A stretch of 64,000 nt of DNA from Polytrichum commune (lineage: Eukaryota > Streptophyta > Polytrichopsida > Polytrichales > Polytrichaceae). Shown here in pieces: positions 45,650-58,023 of the stretch (position 1 is its first letter; each line of letters starts with the position of its first letter). The notes beneath the pieces were generated by a model. The model worked only from the letters and a program-made list of their open reading frames with translations. It was not told where the DNA came from and did not search any database. The DNA lies in NCBI GenBank assembly GCA_950295325.1, contig OX485808.1, positions 498,501 to 562,500 of the forward strand, read 5' to 3'. The translations under genes and the position numbers were made by a program.

Positions 45650-48600
45650 TCATTTTGATCGACAACATTGAATCCAAGACATCAGTTTTCGACAGAATTG
45701 ACTCAAACGTTTGCCCATGCATAACTTCACCTCTTTGACCTCTTTTTTCTCGCAATAAACAATATTCTCCACCATCGTCACAACGGTCTTATCGAAGGCC
45801 TTTGGTATCCCTTTCAAGCCTTCACAACCACTAAAGTTGAGGGAGGTCAAGGAGGACAAGTTACCCAATGACTCCCGTATCTCCTTCAAGCCTTCACACC
45901 TACTTAAGTCCAGGGAGGTCAAGGGGGTTAAGTTACTCAATGCTTCCGGTATCTCCTTCAGGCCTTCACACTCAATTAAGTCGAGGGAGGTCAAGGAGGT
46001 CAAGTTACCCAACGCCTCCGGTATCTCCTTCAAACTTCGACACCCCTTTAAATTAAGGGAGGTCAAGGAGGTCAAGTTACCCAACGCCTCCGGCATCTCC
46101 TTCAAGGCTTCACACCAACTTAAGTCGAGGGAGGTCAAGGAGGTCAAGTTACCCAAAGCCTCCGGTATCTCCTTCAAGCCTTCACACCCACTTAAGTCCA
46201 GGGTGGTCAAGGAGGTCAAGTTACCCAACGCCTCCGGTATCTCCTTCAAACTTCGACACCCCTTTAAATTAAGGGAGGTCAAGGAGGTCAAGTTACCCAA
46301 CGCCTCCGGCATCTCCTTCAAAGCTTCACACCAACTTAAGTCGAGGGAGGTCAAGGAGGTCAAGTTACCCAAAGCCTCCGGTATCTCCTTCAAGCCTTCA
46401 CACCCACTTAAGTCCAGGGTGGTCAAGGAGGTCAAGTTACCCAACGCCTCCGGTATCTCCTTCAAACTTCGACACCCCTTTAAATTAAGGGAGGTCAAGG
46501 AGGTCAAGTTACCCAACGCCTCCGGCATCTCCTTCAAGGCTTCACACCAACTTAAGTCGAGGGAGGTCAAGGAGGTCAAGTTACCCAAAGCCTCCGGTAT
46601 CTCCTTCAAGCCTTCACACCCACTTAAGTCCAGGGTGGTCAAGGAGGTCAAGTTACCCAACGCCTCCGGTATCTCCTTCAAACTTCGACACCCCTTTAAA
46701 TTAAGGGAGGTCAAGGAGGTCAAGTTACCCAACGCCTCCGGCATCTCCTTCAAAGCTTCACACCAACTTAAGTCGAGGGAGGTCAAGGAGGTCAAGTTAC
46801 CCAAAGCCTCCGGTATCTCCTTCAAGCCTTCACACCCACTTAAGTCCAGGGTGGTCAAGGAGGTCAAGTTACCCAACGCCTCCGGTATCTCCTTCAAGCC
46901 TTTGCACCAACTTAAGTCGAGGGAGGTCAAGGAGGTCAAGTTACCCAACGCCTCCGGTATCTCCTTGAAGTCTTCACAAAAACTTAAGTCGAGGGTGGTC
47001 AAGGAGGTCAAGTTACCCAACGCCTCCGGTATCTCCTTCAAGCTTTCACACCCACATAACTTGAGGTAGGTCAAGGAGGTCAAGTTACCCAACGCCTCCG
47101 GTATCTCCTTCAAGCCTTCACACCCACTTAACCTGAGGGTGGTCAAGGAGGTCAAGTTACCCAACGCCTCCGGTATCTCCTTCAAGCCTTCACACCTACT
47201 TAAGTCGAGGGAGGTCAAGGAGGTCAAGTTACCCAAAACCTCCGGTATCTCCTTCAAGCCTTTACACCCACTTAAGTCCAGGGTGGTCAAGGAGGTCAAG
47301 TTACCCAACGCCTCCGGTATCTCCTTCAAGCCTTTGCACTAACTTAAGTCGAGGGAGGTCAAGGAGGTCAAGTTATCCAACGCCTCCGGTATCTCCTTCA
47401 AGCCTTCACACCTACTTAAGTTGAGGGAGGTCAAGGAGGTCAAGTTACCCAACGCCTCCGGTATCTCCTTCAAGCCTTCACACCAACTTAAGTCGAGGGA
47501 GGTCAAGGAGGTCAAGTTACCCAAAGCCTCCGGTATCTCCTTCAAGCCTTTACACCCACTTAAGTCCAGGGTGGTCAAGGAGGTCAAGTTACCCAACGCC
47601 TCCGGTATCTCCTTCAAGCCTTCACACCTACTTAAGTTGAGGGAGGTCAAGGAGGTCAAGTTACCCAACGCCTCCGGCATCTCCTTCAAGGCTTCACACC
47701 AACTTAAGTCGAGGGAGGTCAAGGAGGTCAAGTTACCCAAAGCCTCCGGTATCTCCTTCAAGCCTTCACACCCACTTAAGTCCAGGGTGGTCAAGGAGGT
47801 CAAGTTACCCAACGCCTCCGGTATCTCCTTCAAACTTCGACACCCCTTTAAATTAAGGGAGGTCAAGGAGGTCAAGTTACCCAACGCCTCCGGCATCTCC
47901 TTCAAAGCTTCACACCAACTTAAGTCGAGGGAGGTCAAGGAGGTCAAGTTACCCAAAGCCTCCGGTATCTCCTTCAAGCCTTCACACCCACTTAAGTCCA
48001 GGGTGGTCAAGGAGGTCAAGTTACCCAACGCCTCCGGTATCTCCTTCAAGCCTTTGCACCAACTTAAGTCGAGGGAGGTCAAGGAGGTCAAGTTACCCAA
48101 CGCCTCCGGTATCTCCTTGAAGTCTTCACAAAAACTTAAGTCGAGGGTGGTCAAGGAGGTCAAGTTACCCAACGCCTCCGGTATCTCCTTCAAGCCATCA
48201 CACCGATTTAAGTTGAGGGAGGTCAAGGAGGTCAAGTTACCCAACGCCTCGGATATCTCCTTCAAGCCTTTACACCTACTTAAGTCGAGGTAGGTCAAGG
48301 AGGTCAAGTTACCCAACGCCTCCGGTATCTCCTTCAAGCCTTCACACCCACTTAAGTTGAGGGAGGTCAAGGAGGTCAAGTTACCCAATGCCTCCGGTAT
48401 CTCCTTCAAACCTTTACACTCACTTAAGTCAAAATAAGTCAACATGTTTAAGTTGCCTATGGTGCTTGGTAGGGATCGCAAATTTATGCAACTTCTTATT
48501 CTCATTTTGTATAAGAATTTCAATTGTCCGATACTATCACCAATTTCATATAGAGTAGATACGCCTTCAATCACCAAAATTTGCAAATCTATGTGATTGT

Positions 48601-51445
48601 CCCAATTGAACATAAATGGATTTGAGGTCATTTCAAAATTCCATTTTGGTTGGAAAATCACCATCAAACATTGGAGATTTTTGGATTGATTCAAAAATTT
48701 ATCAAATGACATTGAACCCTCAAAACCTTGAAATCCAAAAAATCGAAGTGAAAACAAAGGTATTCCCACGTCAAAGTGTGTTTGAAGCTTCTTCGTTGGT
48801 TCATTGAAAGAAAGACATTCGATACGCTCCATAACGTTTTGTGTTTTCCCACTCCATGTTGCTTTTTGTATTTTCCACCATCGAGTACCAATATACATGG
48901 GGTCTGTTTCCACAATCATACGTCCCATATCCCGTAATTGTTCATGGACTTCGTAGACTCCATCTTTGTCAATCTTAACCAAAGATTTATCTTCCAGACG
49001 TTTCAAAGACTCTTCAACATTCTTGTTGACATCTCTCCATAAACATGATGAGGTCACAATTTTCAATGTATCCATTGGGACCAAATCTTTGCTGAAATAA
49101 CAACATAGGTCCAAGAACAAATTCTTTTCTTCTTGGGTAAGGTCATCGAAGCTTATCCGTAGGCAATGCCAAACCTCATTGTTATTTTCCAATCCCAAGG
49201 CTCTTGCCCTTTGTAGTCTTTGCAAAGCTCTCACCCAAATGCGTAGCCTCTTGAATCCATACAATGTTCCACCCACAACCTTCAAGCTCAAAGGCAACCC
49301 TTTACATGCATCCACAATTTTCTCGACGATGTCCACCATATGAGATGGTGTTTCATATCCTTGATCACCAAAAGCATGCCTCGAGAATAATTTCATCGCT
49401 TCCCCTTTGATGAGTTCATCCAAATCTACACGACCAACATCTTCGAGGTGTTCCACAAGGTGCCAATCACGAGTTGTGATGATCATCTTGTTAGTGCTCT
49501 TGGCTTTAAAGATCTCAACATCCATCAATTCATGAATTTGTGTACTATTGCCAATGTCGTCAAGAACAATGAGAGTTTTTTTATTTGTGATTGTTTCACA
49601 AAGATGGGTCTTGGCTTCTACAATGTTTTTCACATCATCGACCTTTGCCCCCAAGTTGTTCAAAATTTCTTTGAATATCTCGATATTGCCACAATTTTCG
49701 TTCTTCATGAAAATAAAGCTAAATGCTTCAAAACGACCACGCATGCACTCCATCACAGTTTTGGCCAATGTAGTTTTGCCCATTCCACCCACCCCTATAA
49801 TGGCCACTATAGAGTGTTTCTCCAATGCCTTCATGACCCCTGGGAATCTTTCTTGCGAACCAACAAACTCGTTTCCTCCTTTCATTGCATTTGCGTCCCC
49901 CTTGTGCTCCATAGTATCTATTGTTGGTAGAATGTTCCCACTAGTTTCTTGAGTTCGAGGCATGTTGGACTTGCCCATCTCCACAACATGGTTCCTATTG
50001 TTTGAAGCATTCAAATGAAGTTCTTGGCGAATTTGACGGAGCCTCGAACAAATATCTTGAAAGGTCGGCCTTTCTGATGGTTCAAAAGACCAACAATCTT
50101 TGATCAAAGATGCCAATGACTTGGGGCAATCGGGTGGCAAACTTGGCCTCTTTCCAGCTTGCATACTTTCTTTGACCTTGGATCTCTCACCTTGCGAGAA
50201 TGGAATCTCATTCGTGAGAATGTAAGAACACACCATGGCAAAGCTAAATACGTCACTTTTGAAAGCATTCACATGAGGTTTCAATAGATCATTAGGTCTT
50301 GAAAATGTCTCTGGTGCCCTAAACCCGGTCGTACCTAGATTATGGGATGTTGGCTCTTCGTATGCATCTTGTGCTTCAATTTTTGAAATTCCAAAGTCCA
50401 CCAATTTAACTTTCATGTAGCCTATGGAATCCAATATGGGATCATTCAAGGAGCTCACAAGTATATTATCGGGCTTCAAGTCACGGTGTGCAACATTCAT
50501 GTCATGGAGATAGAGCATTCCGCTTGCAATTTGGAACATGACATCAACGACAACAAGGTTGGATCGTAGCAAATCAAGGTTCTTGATAATTGCAACTCCA
50601 AGATTTCTCTCCATCTTCTCCATCACTATATATCGCCATTTGCCATCATGGTCATATCCTTCACCACAACATATGAACTTAACAATGCTTGGATGACTCA
50701 ACCCTGCTAAGATACCCGCTTCTTTCTTGAAGTTTTCATACGCTTTATCATCATAACATATGTCAACCGCTTTAAAAAACTTCATAGCCAATTCCAAGCC
50801 GAAGCAATTTGTTTTGTATACTTGTCCACAAGCACCGCCTCCCAACCGAGTTGATCGTTCAGGAATCCGGTTGTATGTTGGAAATGTTCCATAATTCAAC
50901 TCAGCGCCTTCTCCATTCATTCGACAAACCAACCGCTCGTAAGCATACTTTGCAACTTCCTCATCCTTCAAGGACTTTGTTGCATCAATATGTGTCAACA
51001 AGTGTTGGACCAACGCGTTTTCGTCTTCCTCCACTTCAGTAATATTGATCGGATTGAAGTCTATGGACTTTCGAAGGCCCATGGTCATTTTCCCTAATAT
51101 TTGGAATTGCTCACATAATGTATTGAAAACATGATTGAGCTCTTCAAGTAACTCGCGAAACTCCTCTTCATTATTCATCTGCCACAATGATGCATGAATC
51201 CAATCGTCCCTACCACAATCTTGGATTAATGCCTCGATTTTACACACAACTCGATATAAATCTTCCATATTTGGTCCAAGCTCCAATTTGTGATGAGCTT
51301 GTCGAACCCAAGTCATGAAATACTCTCCAACAAGTTTCGATATGATTTTTAAATGCAAACATTGCTTTGCATTCAATAAAATTCTCTTTTGATCCAATTG
51401 CTTCAATTTTTCTAAGCACTCCATAAATAACAAGGAGTTGTCCAT
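45650..51445 (-). pseudogene. Kinase-NB-ARC-LRR gene, expanded copy with in-array TAG
   Basis: This paralogue of the 1943-5938 gene has the same ATG (MDNSLLFMEC). The kinase (GGGACGQVY, HRDLKPDN, DFG), NB-ARC (GVGGMGKTT, LIVLDDI, GLPL) and VHE in the MHD position are all intact. The frame is open for 1368 codons, to a TAG at 47341-47339 within the sixteenth LRR. There LDLSW has become LDLS-stop, a TGG-to-TAG change. Reading continues in the same frame for 562 residues to the normal tail WIQCCRSK. The array has about 37 LRRs against 12 in copy 1. It may still make a truncated 1368-residue receptor that keeps about 15 LRRs but lacks the Cys tail. I label it a pseudogene because of the stop, but functional status is open. 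Confidence 0.85.
45775..48480 (-). repeat. 72 bp LRR array, 37 units, with 216 bp higher-order repeats
   Basis: The diagnostic CTTCGACACCCC segment recurs at about 46029, 46245, 46461 and 46677, exactly 216 bp (three LRRs) apart, and again 1152 bp (16 LRRs) further at 47829. The triplet encodes LSGCEGLKEI / LSWCEALKEM / LKGCRSLKEI. The pattern shows recent tandem expansion by unequal exchange within the gene. Confidence 0.95.
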
Positions 51446-51481
51446 GATGCAAAACTTGCCACACGCCCTCAACTATATCTA

Positions 51482-51491
51482 CTTTATAAAA
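51482..51491 (-). promoter_or_regulatory. TATA-like box upstream of kinase-NLR copy 2
   Basis: TTTTATAAAG on the minus strand, conserved with 5975-5984, about 37 bases before the ATG at 51445. Confidence 0.25.
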
Positions 51492-52094
51492 CCTTAATTC
51501 CAAAGGAATTTGTATTCCGAAGGAAGCTTGAAAGATCATATAATCATCTGCACATCCAAGCCAAAAGTCAAAAATAATAATGCACCTCCATGTACTACAC
51601 ACCAAATGTCGATGACCATATGCATCTATATGTCTTGTAGTCACTGAGTGGCAGCTAGGGAGGGGTGTCATACCACACTTGGTGCTACATCACAAGTCAT
51701 GAAGACAACTCTAATCAACATGGCCCGACGTTTTTAATCCCACACTCAATGTCTATGGTCTTGATTGCTCACTAAATTGTTGGGTGCACAAAATCCCTAC
51801 GAAAAACCCTTGCTCAACTCAACATCGAGGAAACCAAGTTTCTTCACTAAACAACCACCAACAAATATGATACACATAGAAGAGCCCAAGTTAATAGGAA
51901 GGAACCTACATGTGAAGTAGATTACCTCGTATTTACCCACCTCTCTGCATGACAAACACCTACTTCACTTCAAGATATTGATACGTCTCAAAGAAACAAA
52001 CAAATCTTCAACAATTGGTAGAACCACAAGTTGCACACAGTTTGGTCGAGCCAAGCGATATTTCTAACGGTTACATAGCTTTTCTTCATCGTTG

Positions 52095-52190
52095 CAAAGT
52101 GAAACAAGAGGTAGCGTCCAACAAAGCCTGGAAAGCGAAAGGGACGAGGAGCCCAAAGAATAATAAATCAGTGCCCATGACCCCCAGTGT
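52095..52190 (+). pseudogene. Broken counterpart of the 8837-8977 exon
   Basis: The bases match the copy-1 exon (VKQEVASNKAWKAKG), but the acceptor TTGCAG is TTGCAA and homology ends near 52190, before the donor. The duplicated exon has therefore lost both splice sites. Confidence 0.45.
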
Positions 52191-52373
52191 CATGGAGGAA
52201 TTCCTTTTAACAAATTCTCCATGTCCTTGAAAAATACACCAGGGGGAAACTGCAATAGCGCAGGTATACCAATTACTCCACTTCTCTTCCGTTTCCAGAA
52301 ATCTGAATGTGAAACGTTTGTACAAGAAGCCAAGGCTCTAGAAAAGATGCAGCAAGCAGATCTGTTGTCTCTT

Positions 52374-52568
52374 TTAGTCCCCTGCACCTGATGCAGCTGC
52401 TTCCTCCTTGCCCCTGGTTATATAATACTCAGGGAAAGCCTCTTCAATGTATGACTCCGAGCGCCTCCGGTCTGGGAGCCACACCCTGGGTTGGGCTTCT
52501 GCAAGAGAAGCACCAAGGCAGCCCAGGCTCCCCGGCAGAGAAGGGTATATCTTAAGAATGTCACGCAT
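52374..52568 (-). CDS. Candidate terminal exon / small ORF, unknown
   Basis: GC-rich minus frame from ATG 52568 to TAA. It contains a good internal acceptor GCTTCTCTTGCAG, after which the frame reads AQPRVWLPDRRRSESYIEEA and ends EEAAASGAGD. The composition and acidic end look like a real protein terminus. It lies in copy-2-specific DNA without a copy-1 equivalent. No family recognised. Confidence 0.35.
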   Translation of the reverse strand: MRDILKIYPSLPGSLGCLGASLAEAQPRVWLPDRRRSESYIEEAFPEYYITRGKEEAAASGAGD

Positions 52569-52639
52569 CGAGAATCCCTGTAATAATTACGCACACTCCT
52601 TGCACTTGCCAAACTGCTTCAAAATAAGAAGTTTGTCAC

Positions 52640-53060
52640 ATTCCTGAAACAAGAGCCAAATCCTACCTCAACAGAGTACAGCTCAAGTGTCCATTTCAGG
52701 GAAATCCTTTGGTCAATAATCTGAGATGAACGTGAGATTAACCTTCAACTGAGGTCTCTGGACAATATAAAGTAGGCAGGCCTTAAATGGACACTTTAAG
52801 CTCTGCACCCACATCACCTAGGATACAAAACATACAAATAGTGCGAGATGATTGCTGATGCCAAATCGGGTTAGTTAGCCATTTGCCTCATTAATTTCAG
52901 AGTTCATATAAGTATCTTATAGTTTATCAAAGTAAAAATTCTCGTGGACATAAATGGTCATATAGGTCCCCCCCAATTATGATGACTAACCACACACCAC
53001 TCAAGTATAGCTGTCTAATTAGCAAAAGTGACCATGAAAGGCCCGCTTACCTTAGCTCTT
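52640..53060 (-). repeat. Rearranged, mostly inverted copy of the small-gene 3' region
   Basis: Bases 52770-53060 are the reverse complement of parts of 10590-10950 and 57530-57900 (for example AACCACACACCACTCAA, CAGGCCTTAAATGGACA). About 52640-52695 resembles 11350-11405 (CCTGAAACAAGAG) in forward orientation. It is diverged relative to the main copies. Confidence 0.6.
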
Positions 53061-53389
53061 TGCTGGCTCAAATTCCCTCACTAACAGTCCAACACAACCC
53101 CCTGATCCAATTACCACTTCCGAAACTCCTCTTGCAATGGACCTCGCCTATGGCTACCCCTGTCCAAAACCCGTCCGACATGGGGCCCAGGGTGCACACC
53201 TCCAAAAATCCCGACAAGCTCTCCAACTCCACCGCTCCTCAACCAAATGAGATGATTCCTGACTTCAACCCACGCACCTAACAAGCCAAACATTACCGGC
53301 AAGTAAACCCCCGCACTTAAATTACCCACCCTCGCTCCTGCATCCTCAAAATTCGCATGCGGTAAACGTGCCTAATTCCCACCTAGCAA
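53061..53389. other. GC-rich spacer between inverted copies
   Basis: Open frames exist on both strands (for example GAWVEVRNHLIWLRSGGVG on minus) but none is recognised. It lies in the loop between inverted relatives at 52770-53060 and 53390-53700. Confidence 0.3.
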
Positions 53390-54440
53390 TAATTTGGACG
53401 CCTGTATTTGATTGGTATGTGGTTAATAGTGGATCTAAGAACGGGCACCAAAAAGACATGTGTTCAAACTATACTAACTACTCTAGGCTCAATAGTCGAT
53501 ATGATTGGGGGACCTATATGACCACTTAATGAACACAAGAATCTTCACTTTGATAATGAATAAATCATTCAGATGAGATCCAAAAGCTATGAGGCTAATG
53601 GCTACGGACACAAATTGCAATTGGCAATCATCTGCACTAATTGCGTGTTTCATATCTTACTTCCCTAGAAGTGGGTGCACAGAGAGAGGTATCTAAATTA
53701 GGCACACCTATCTTATCCTTATTCTCGAGATCCAAAACTACCCGATCCTAAAATACGATAATCGACGCTCCAAGGTAACACGAATGTTCTTGATAGGAAC
53801 AAGAATCACAAGACATCATCATCAATTCATCCAATCCTCTTCCCAAATTCTATCAATTCGATAGACGAGTCCTTTACAACGTAATCTCACTCACAGTGGT
53901 GGACCAGAAACTCCTCGTGAGCCGGCAATGCAGAACAACAACAACGATGAAAATCGAAGATTCTCACCTTCTCACAACCAACCACAACCGCACCGACCTC
54001 GATCAGGATTTGATGCTCCCGCCACGGCCTGCTTGTTGACGAGAAAACCAGCGGAAAAGGGTGTTCACCGCCACATGAGAGCACCAAACCCCCTATGTGG
54101 CCCGCGGGACCTTGGAACAGCACAGAATTTGCGAAAGAAAGGGTTGGGAGTAACGGCAAGAGGAGAAGGAGCGCATGGAGGGACGATGTAATGAGGGCAC
54201 ACGCGGATGGCATGTGCGGGGAGTGGATTGGTTGGCTATGGCGAAACCCTAGGCAGGGCGCTGCGACAGGGGAGCGTGGCATCCAGGTAGCAGAGCTGCC
54301 ACCGCTCTCGCATATCCTCAGCGGACCTCCGTTCCCCATTTGTTCCCAGCGTTCCCTCATTGTTCCCTAGCGGCCAAGAAGGAAGCTCTTGGTGAGCCTT
54401 CCCGCCACACATTGGAAGCTGCTACTTGTTAGGGGCGCTC
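53390..54440 (-). pseudogene. Third, diverged copy of the small-gene leader and 3' region
   Basis: 53390-53650 parallels 10660-10900 (ACATGTGTTCAAA, CTAGGCTCAATA, GGCTACGGACACA). 53740-54250 parallels 11520-12050 (GAAGAACAC-like, GGCTATGGCGAAACCCTA, GGGAGCGTGG). The intervening portion with the MVKF coding exon is missing, so this copy cannot encode the protein. The minus ORF of 157 codons here is the leader read through. Confidence 0.55.
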
Positions 54441-55194
54441 TAACAAAATGGAGCAATCCTATTGGCCGAGAGGTGTAAATTGGACCCAAGGCCACGAGCT
54501 CAGGGTCCCAGACCAAGAAGAGGCAAAGTGAGGAGTCTCCTACATGGCATCGTTTTGGAGGGAAACGTTATTGATCGGACTCGAGAAATGAAGCTCACAG
54601 GAGAGCTCGTGTTTTGGAGAACCACTTTGGAAGGAAACGTCGAAGGGAGGGGCCAATTTAAGGGTTCAATTTTGCCTCAAATTATTTCAAATTGGTCCCT
54701 AAGTCCTTGGACTGTGGAACCCCATTTTAAAAACCCCTTGGATGGCATGGGACAGTTTCGTGGCAAGATATCGACAACTCTATATGTTGTGGCGAGATTT
54801 CAACCCGGTTGTCATCCCTATTGTGGAATATAAATATCCGTGGGTCTCAAGAATTTAAGTGAACAAACAACATTGATATTCATCAAATATATTTCTCAAG
54901 TAAAGTCTTATTCCTTATAATTTCTTAGTTATGAAGACATCAAATTTATTCATAAATATTTTTAAGCTTGGAAAAAGTCAAAATAATGTTTAACATGATA
55001 AATTAGTTGCATCTGAATGAATTACAACTTTTCAAGAAAAAGGAATTTGTTAAATTGAATTGGGTCTAAGTACGTTTTACGAAAAGATTTTTGATGCATG
55101 ATGTTTGTTGCTCTCATGATGTAATTTAACATAATTTTACCTAAATGCCTTAATAATATCAAGAATGAGATTATCGGTTTTGGGTGAACATTAA
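54441..55194. other. Copy-2-specific spacer
   Basis: A 123-codon plus ORF (54462-54833) is GC-rich at its start but not recognised. The remainder is AT-rich. Confidence 0.3.
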
Positions 55195-55206
55195 TATTTT
55201 TATGCA

Positions 55207-55584
55207 GATAGATAGAAAGATAGATAGAAACTCCGGTCCCTTTTTAGCAAGGGGCCGGCGTGAATAAAGTGTCAGTTCATAATGCCAATGACCTAATGCC
55301 CACCGGACAAGGGGACATTGGGACAATACTACTCTACCCTTTCGAGGATGGACATTGTAGTGACACACCATACTAGTTCCTAGCTAGCCACTAGTGCCTT
55401 GAAGATACTGGGCATGGTATCCCCCTAAAGGGCTTTGAGCTACCCATACAACAAGGTCCAAGGACCCCCCACCATAGTTGGGTGGACTAAAGTGGTGAGC
55501 ACCACGCCGGCATGGGGAATAGAACTCACAACCTCCTCATCGGGGGCCATAAGCCCTAACCACCAAGCCAAGGCCCGCGGTGCC
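55207..55584 (-). mobile_element. tRNA-derived SINE, copy 2, with 12 bp TSD
   Basis: Reverse-oriented relative of 32275-32641. TATTTTTATGCA flanks it at 55195-55206 and 55585-55596. The tail appears on plus as GATAGATAG repeats at the left edge. On minus the head reads GGCTTGGTGGTTAGGGC, a good pol III A-box. Confidence 0.92.
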
Positions 55585-55596
55585 TATTTTTATGCA

Positions 55597-56688
55597 TACT
55601 TTATTTAATCTAAATTTGTAGGGATGTAAACTAGCTTTGACATCAACATGCCCTAGACATTGAGACTTTAAGCTTAGAAATCAACAAGAAGTATGTTAGT
55701 GGTATTGATCTCACAACCGGATCTCATAAAGGGAATTTGCCTAGTCATAAACCTCAAATGGTGCCCCTCATGCATCGTCCAATCCTAGCTCTAAAATTGA
55801 AGAACATGAATACAATCACATGAAATTCAAATGGTGGTCCCATTCCCAAGTCATACATTCCTTGGAAGACACAAAGAGCTACATAATGCAAAGACTTTTA
55901 GGTAGAAAAGCCCAATTATGTTACATGTCTTAATCAGATATAATGTTCAACTACATATCAATCAGATATGAATGGTTCAACTACATGTTCAAAATATGAT
56001 AACTATTCTAGGCTCGATAGTGAACATAATTGAGGGGACCTATATGACCACTCAGACGAGCACAAGAATCTTCACATTGATAGTGATTAGATTATTCATA
56101 TGAGCTCCAAAACATTTTTGAGGAAAGGGGCTACAAACTCAATGTGGATTGGCTACTTTCTTGTACTGATCACGTATTTCATATCCTAGGAGAAGTGGGC
56201 TAGTCAGGAAAAGTAACCATTTAAGACCCATTTACCTTAATCTGAGATCTTTCCTTTCAATAATTTTGTTTCATTTCATAGGACCATGTCTTGCATTCAG
56301 ATTGCATTCAGACCTTGACTTACATGGTGGAAATTATAAATTCGTAAATACAAGATGGGTTGTGGACTGTATTATCTGTTTTTCAAGGCAAGGTTGTCTC
56401 AAAGAGCAGCTGTGACAAAATGCTACACTCATCAGCAAATCCTTTGAGGCCAATGCAATTAAGTTTTGAACACCATGCGATTTAGATATGGTCTATGGGA
56501 AGCAAGATGCGAATGACCTTGACTGCCCCTTGTTTTGAATAATGTTGAGCTTTGCATTTGTATCAACGGTGTGAGCTCTGTGTCTTATCCTTGAATTATA
56601 GGTACTTCTTTCATTTCCACAACTCCTAAACACATATCTGAAAGTAATGTCACACTCCTGAAGATTACTTCATGGATATGAAGGGAAA
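55597..56688. other. Copy-2-specific spacer with a repeat fragment
   Basis: About 55985-56220 is a further diverged copy of the CTAGGCTCGATAGTGAACAT-type segment also at 10725, 53480 and 57690. The rest is unassigned. Confidence 0.45.
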
Positions 56689-58023
56689 CCTAATGTGATT
56701 GACAACAGAGAAATAATTGTGCAACAAGGCTGAGCACTTATACTTAAGAGTCCTAATTTCTACCCCCAAAAACCTGATTCCCTCCACTGAAGCCAACACT
56801 GTCTGTAGATTTACTGCACTTCTCCATAAAGGAGTCACATTTTGCACATTTTTGTGAGACTCTCCAACATGTTGGTGAAGTTATCGTTCTCTTAAGATTT
56901 TTGAGATGCTTCTACTTCTCCTGTTGGCTGCACAACATATAAACAAGGCATGTTATTTTTGGTCACTGCACAACAAGCTTAGGATTAGGCATTCAATGAT
57001 GTGGTGTTTAGAGTATCCTTGTAAGAATTGTTCTTCAAACGATCATTGCAGATGAAAGCACTAGTACACCATAAAATAAGAATGACCAGAGATGGTTAAT
57101 CCAGAGCTTTTAGGGTTACATACTCAATACAAAGCTATCAGAAACTAGAATGAAAATAGAAAATAAAAACAGACATGCTGCAATAGCCAAATGGTGGCAA
57201 GCCATATGACCAGGGACCATCCACAACATCCCCACTGACTTCAAAAGTTCTCGATAATGGATCCTTGTCTTGAGTTTCTGTTACATCTCCAGAGGTAAGG
57301 GGAAGACTCAAGCAACTTGTTGTATAGCATGTGTACTAAGACCTCAATTTCAACGCAAAGGAACCCATGGGAGATAAGACAAACCCCTGAAGTAGGAAGA
57401 TTGCTAAGAAGAGTGGTGTTAAGAAGCTCAGAAGAGTGTTGGAATTTGTGATGTACTCTGTTAGCACAATGCTATGTTCTAAAGAGTGGGCTTCTGATGA
57501 AACTGTGAATACCAGAGGAAAATATAATGTTTGTCATTGTAAGGTGTGCGGGCCTTTCATGGTCACTTTCTTTGATTGAGCAGCCATATTTGAGTGGTGT
57601 GTGGTTGAATGTGTATGTAAAAACGGATACCAGAAAAAACATGTGTTTAAAAGAAATTGGACTACATACTCCAAATTTGTTAACCATTCTAGGCTCAATA
57701 ATCAGCATAATTGGGGGCCTACCAATTGATGAGCTTGAAAAAGCTCACACTTTGTTAGTAAATGAAATATTCATATGAGCTCCAGAAGCAATGAGGCAAA
57801 TGGCTACGGACACAATTTGGAATTGGCAGTCATTTCGCTCTAATTGCATGCTTTGCATCCTAGGAGATATGAGTGCAGAGCTTAAAATGTCCATTTAAGG
57901 CCTGCTTACCTTAGTCGTATTGTACAGATGCAACAAAGAATTCAGATTAATGTGTGTCGGTGGAGCTGATTGAGAGGGCAATACAGAGCATCATAACAAA
58001 AAAAGGGAGAGAAAAATAAGAAC
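56689..58023 (-). other. Probable downstream part of the small gene, copy 2
   Basis: It matches 9741-11066. A strong donor AAG/GTAAGC lies near 57910 on minus, and a candidate exon follows GATGTAACAG near 57290. The reading frame is ambiguous. Confidence 0.35.

Noticed and set aside
45837..48293. Long plus-strand ORFs (410 and 290 codons) with a 24-residue repeat
   Set aside because: They are the antisense of the LRR array. One stop-free 72 bp unit copied many times creates them automatically, and they break wherever a unit is diverged.
53887..54360. 157-codon minus ORF with a hydrophobic Leu-rich run
   Set aside because: It coincides with the diverged copy of the small-gene leader, whose better-preserved copies are not open in the same frame.
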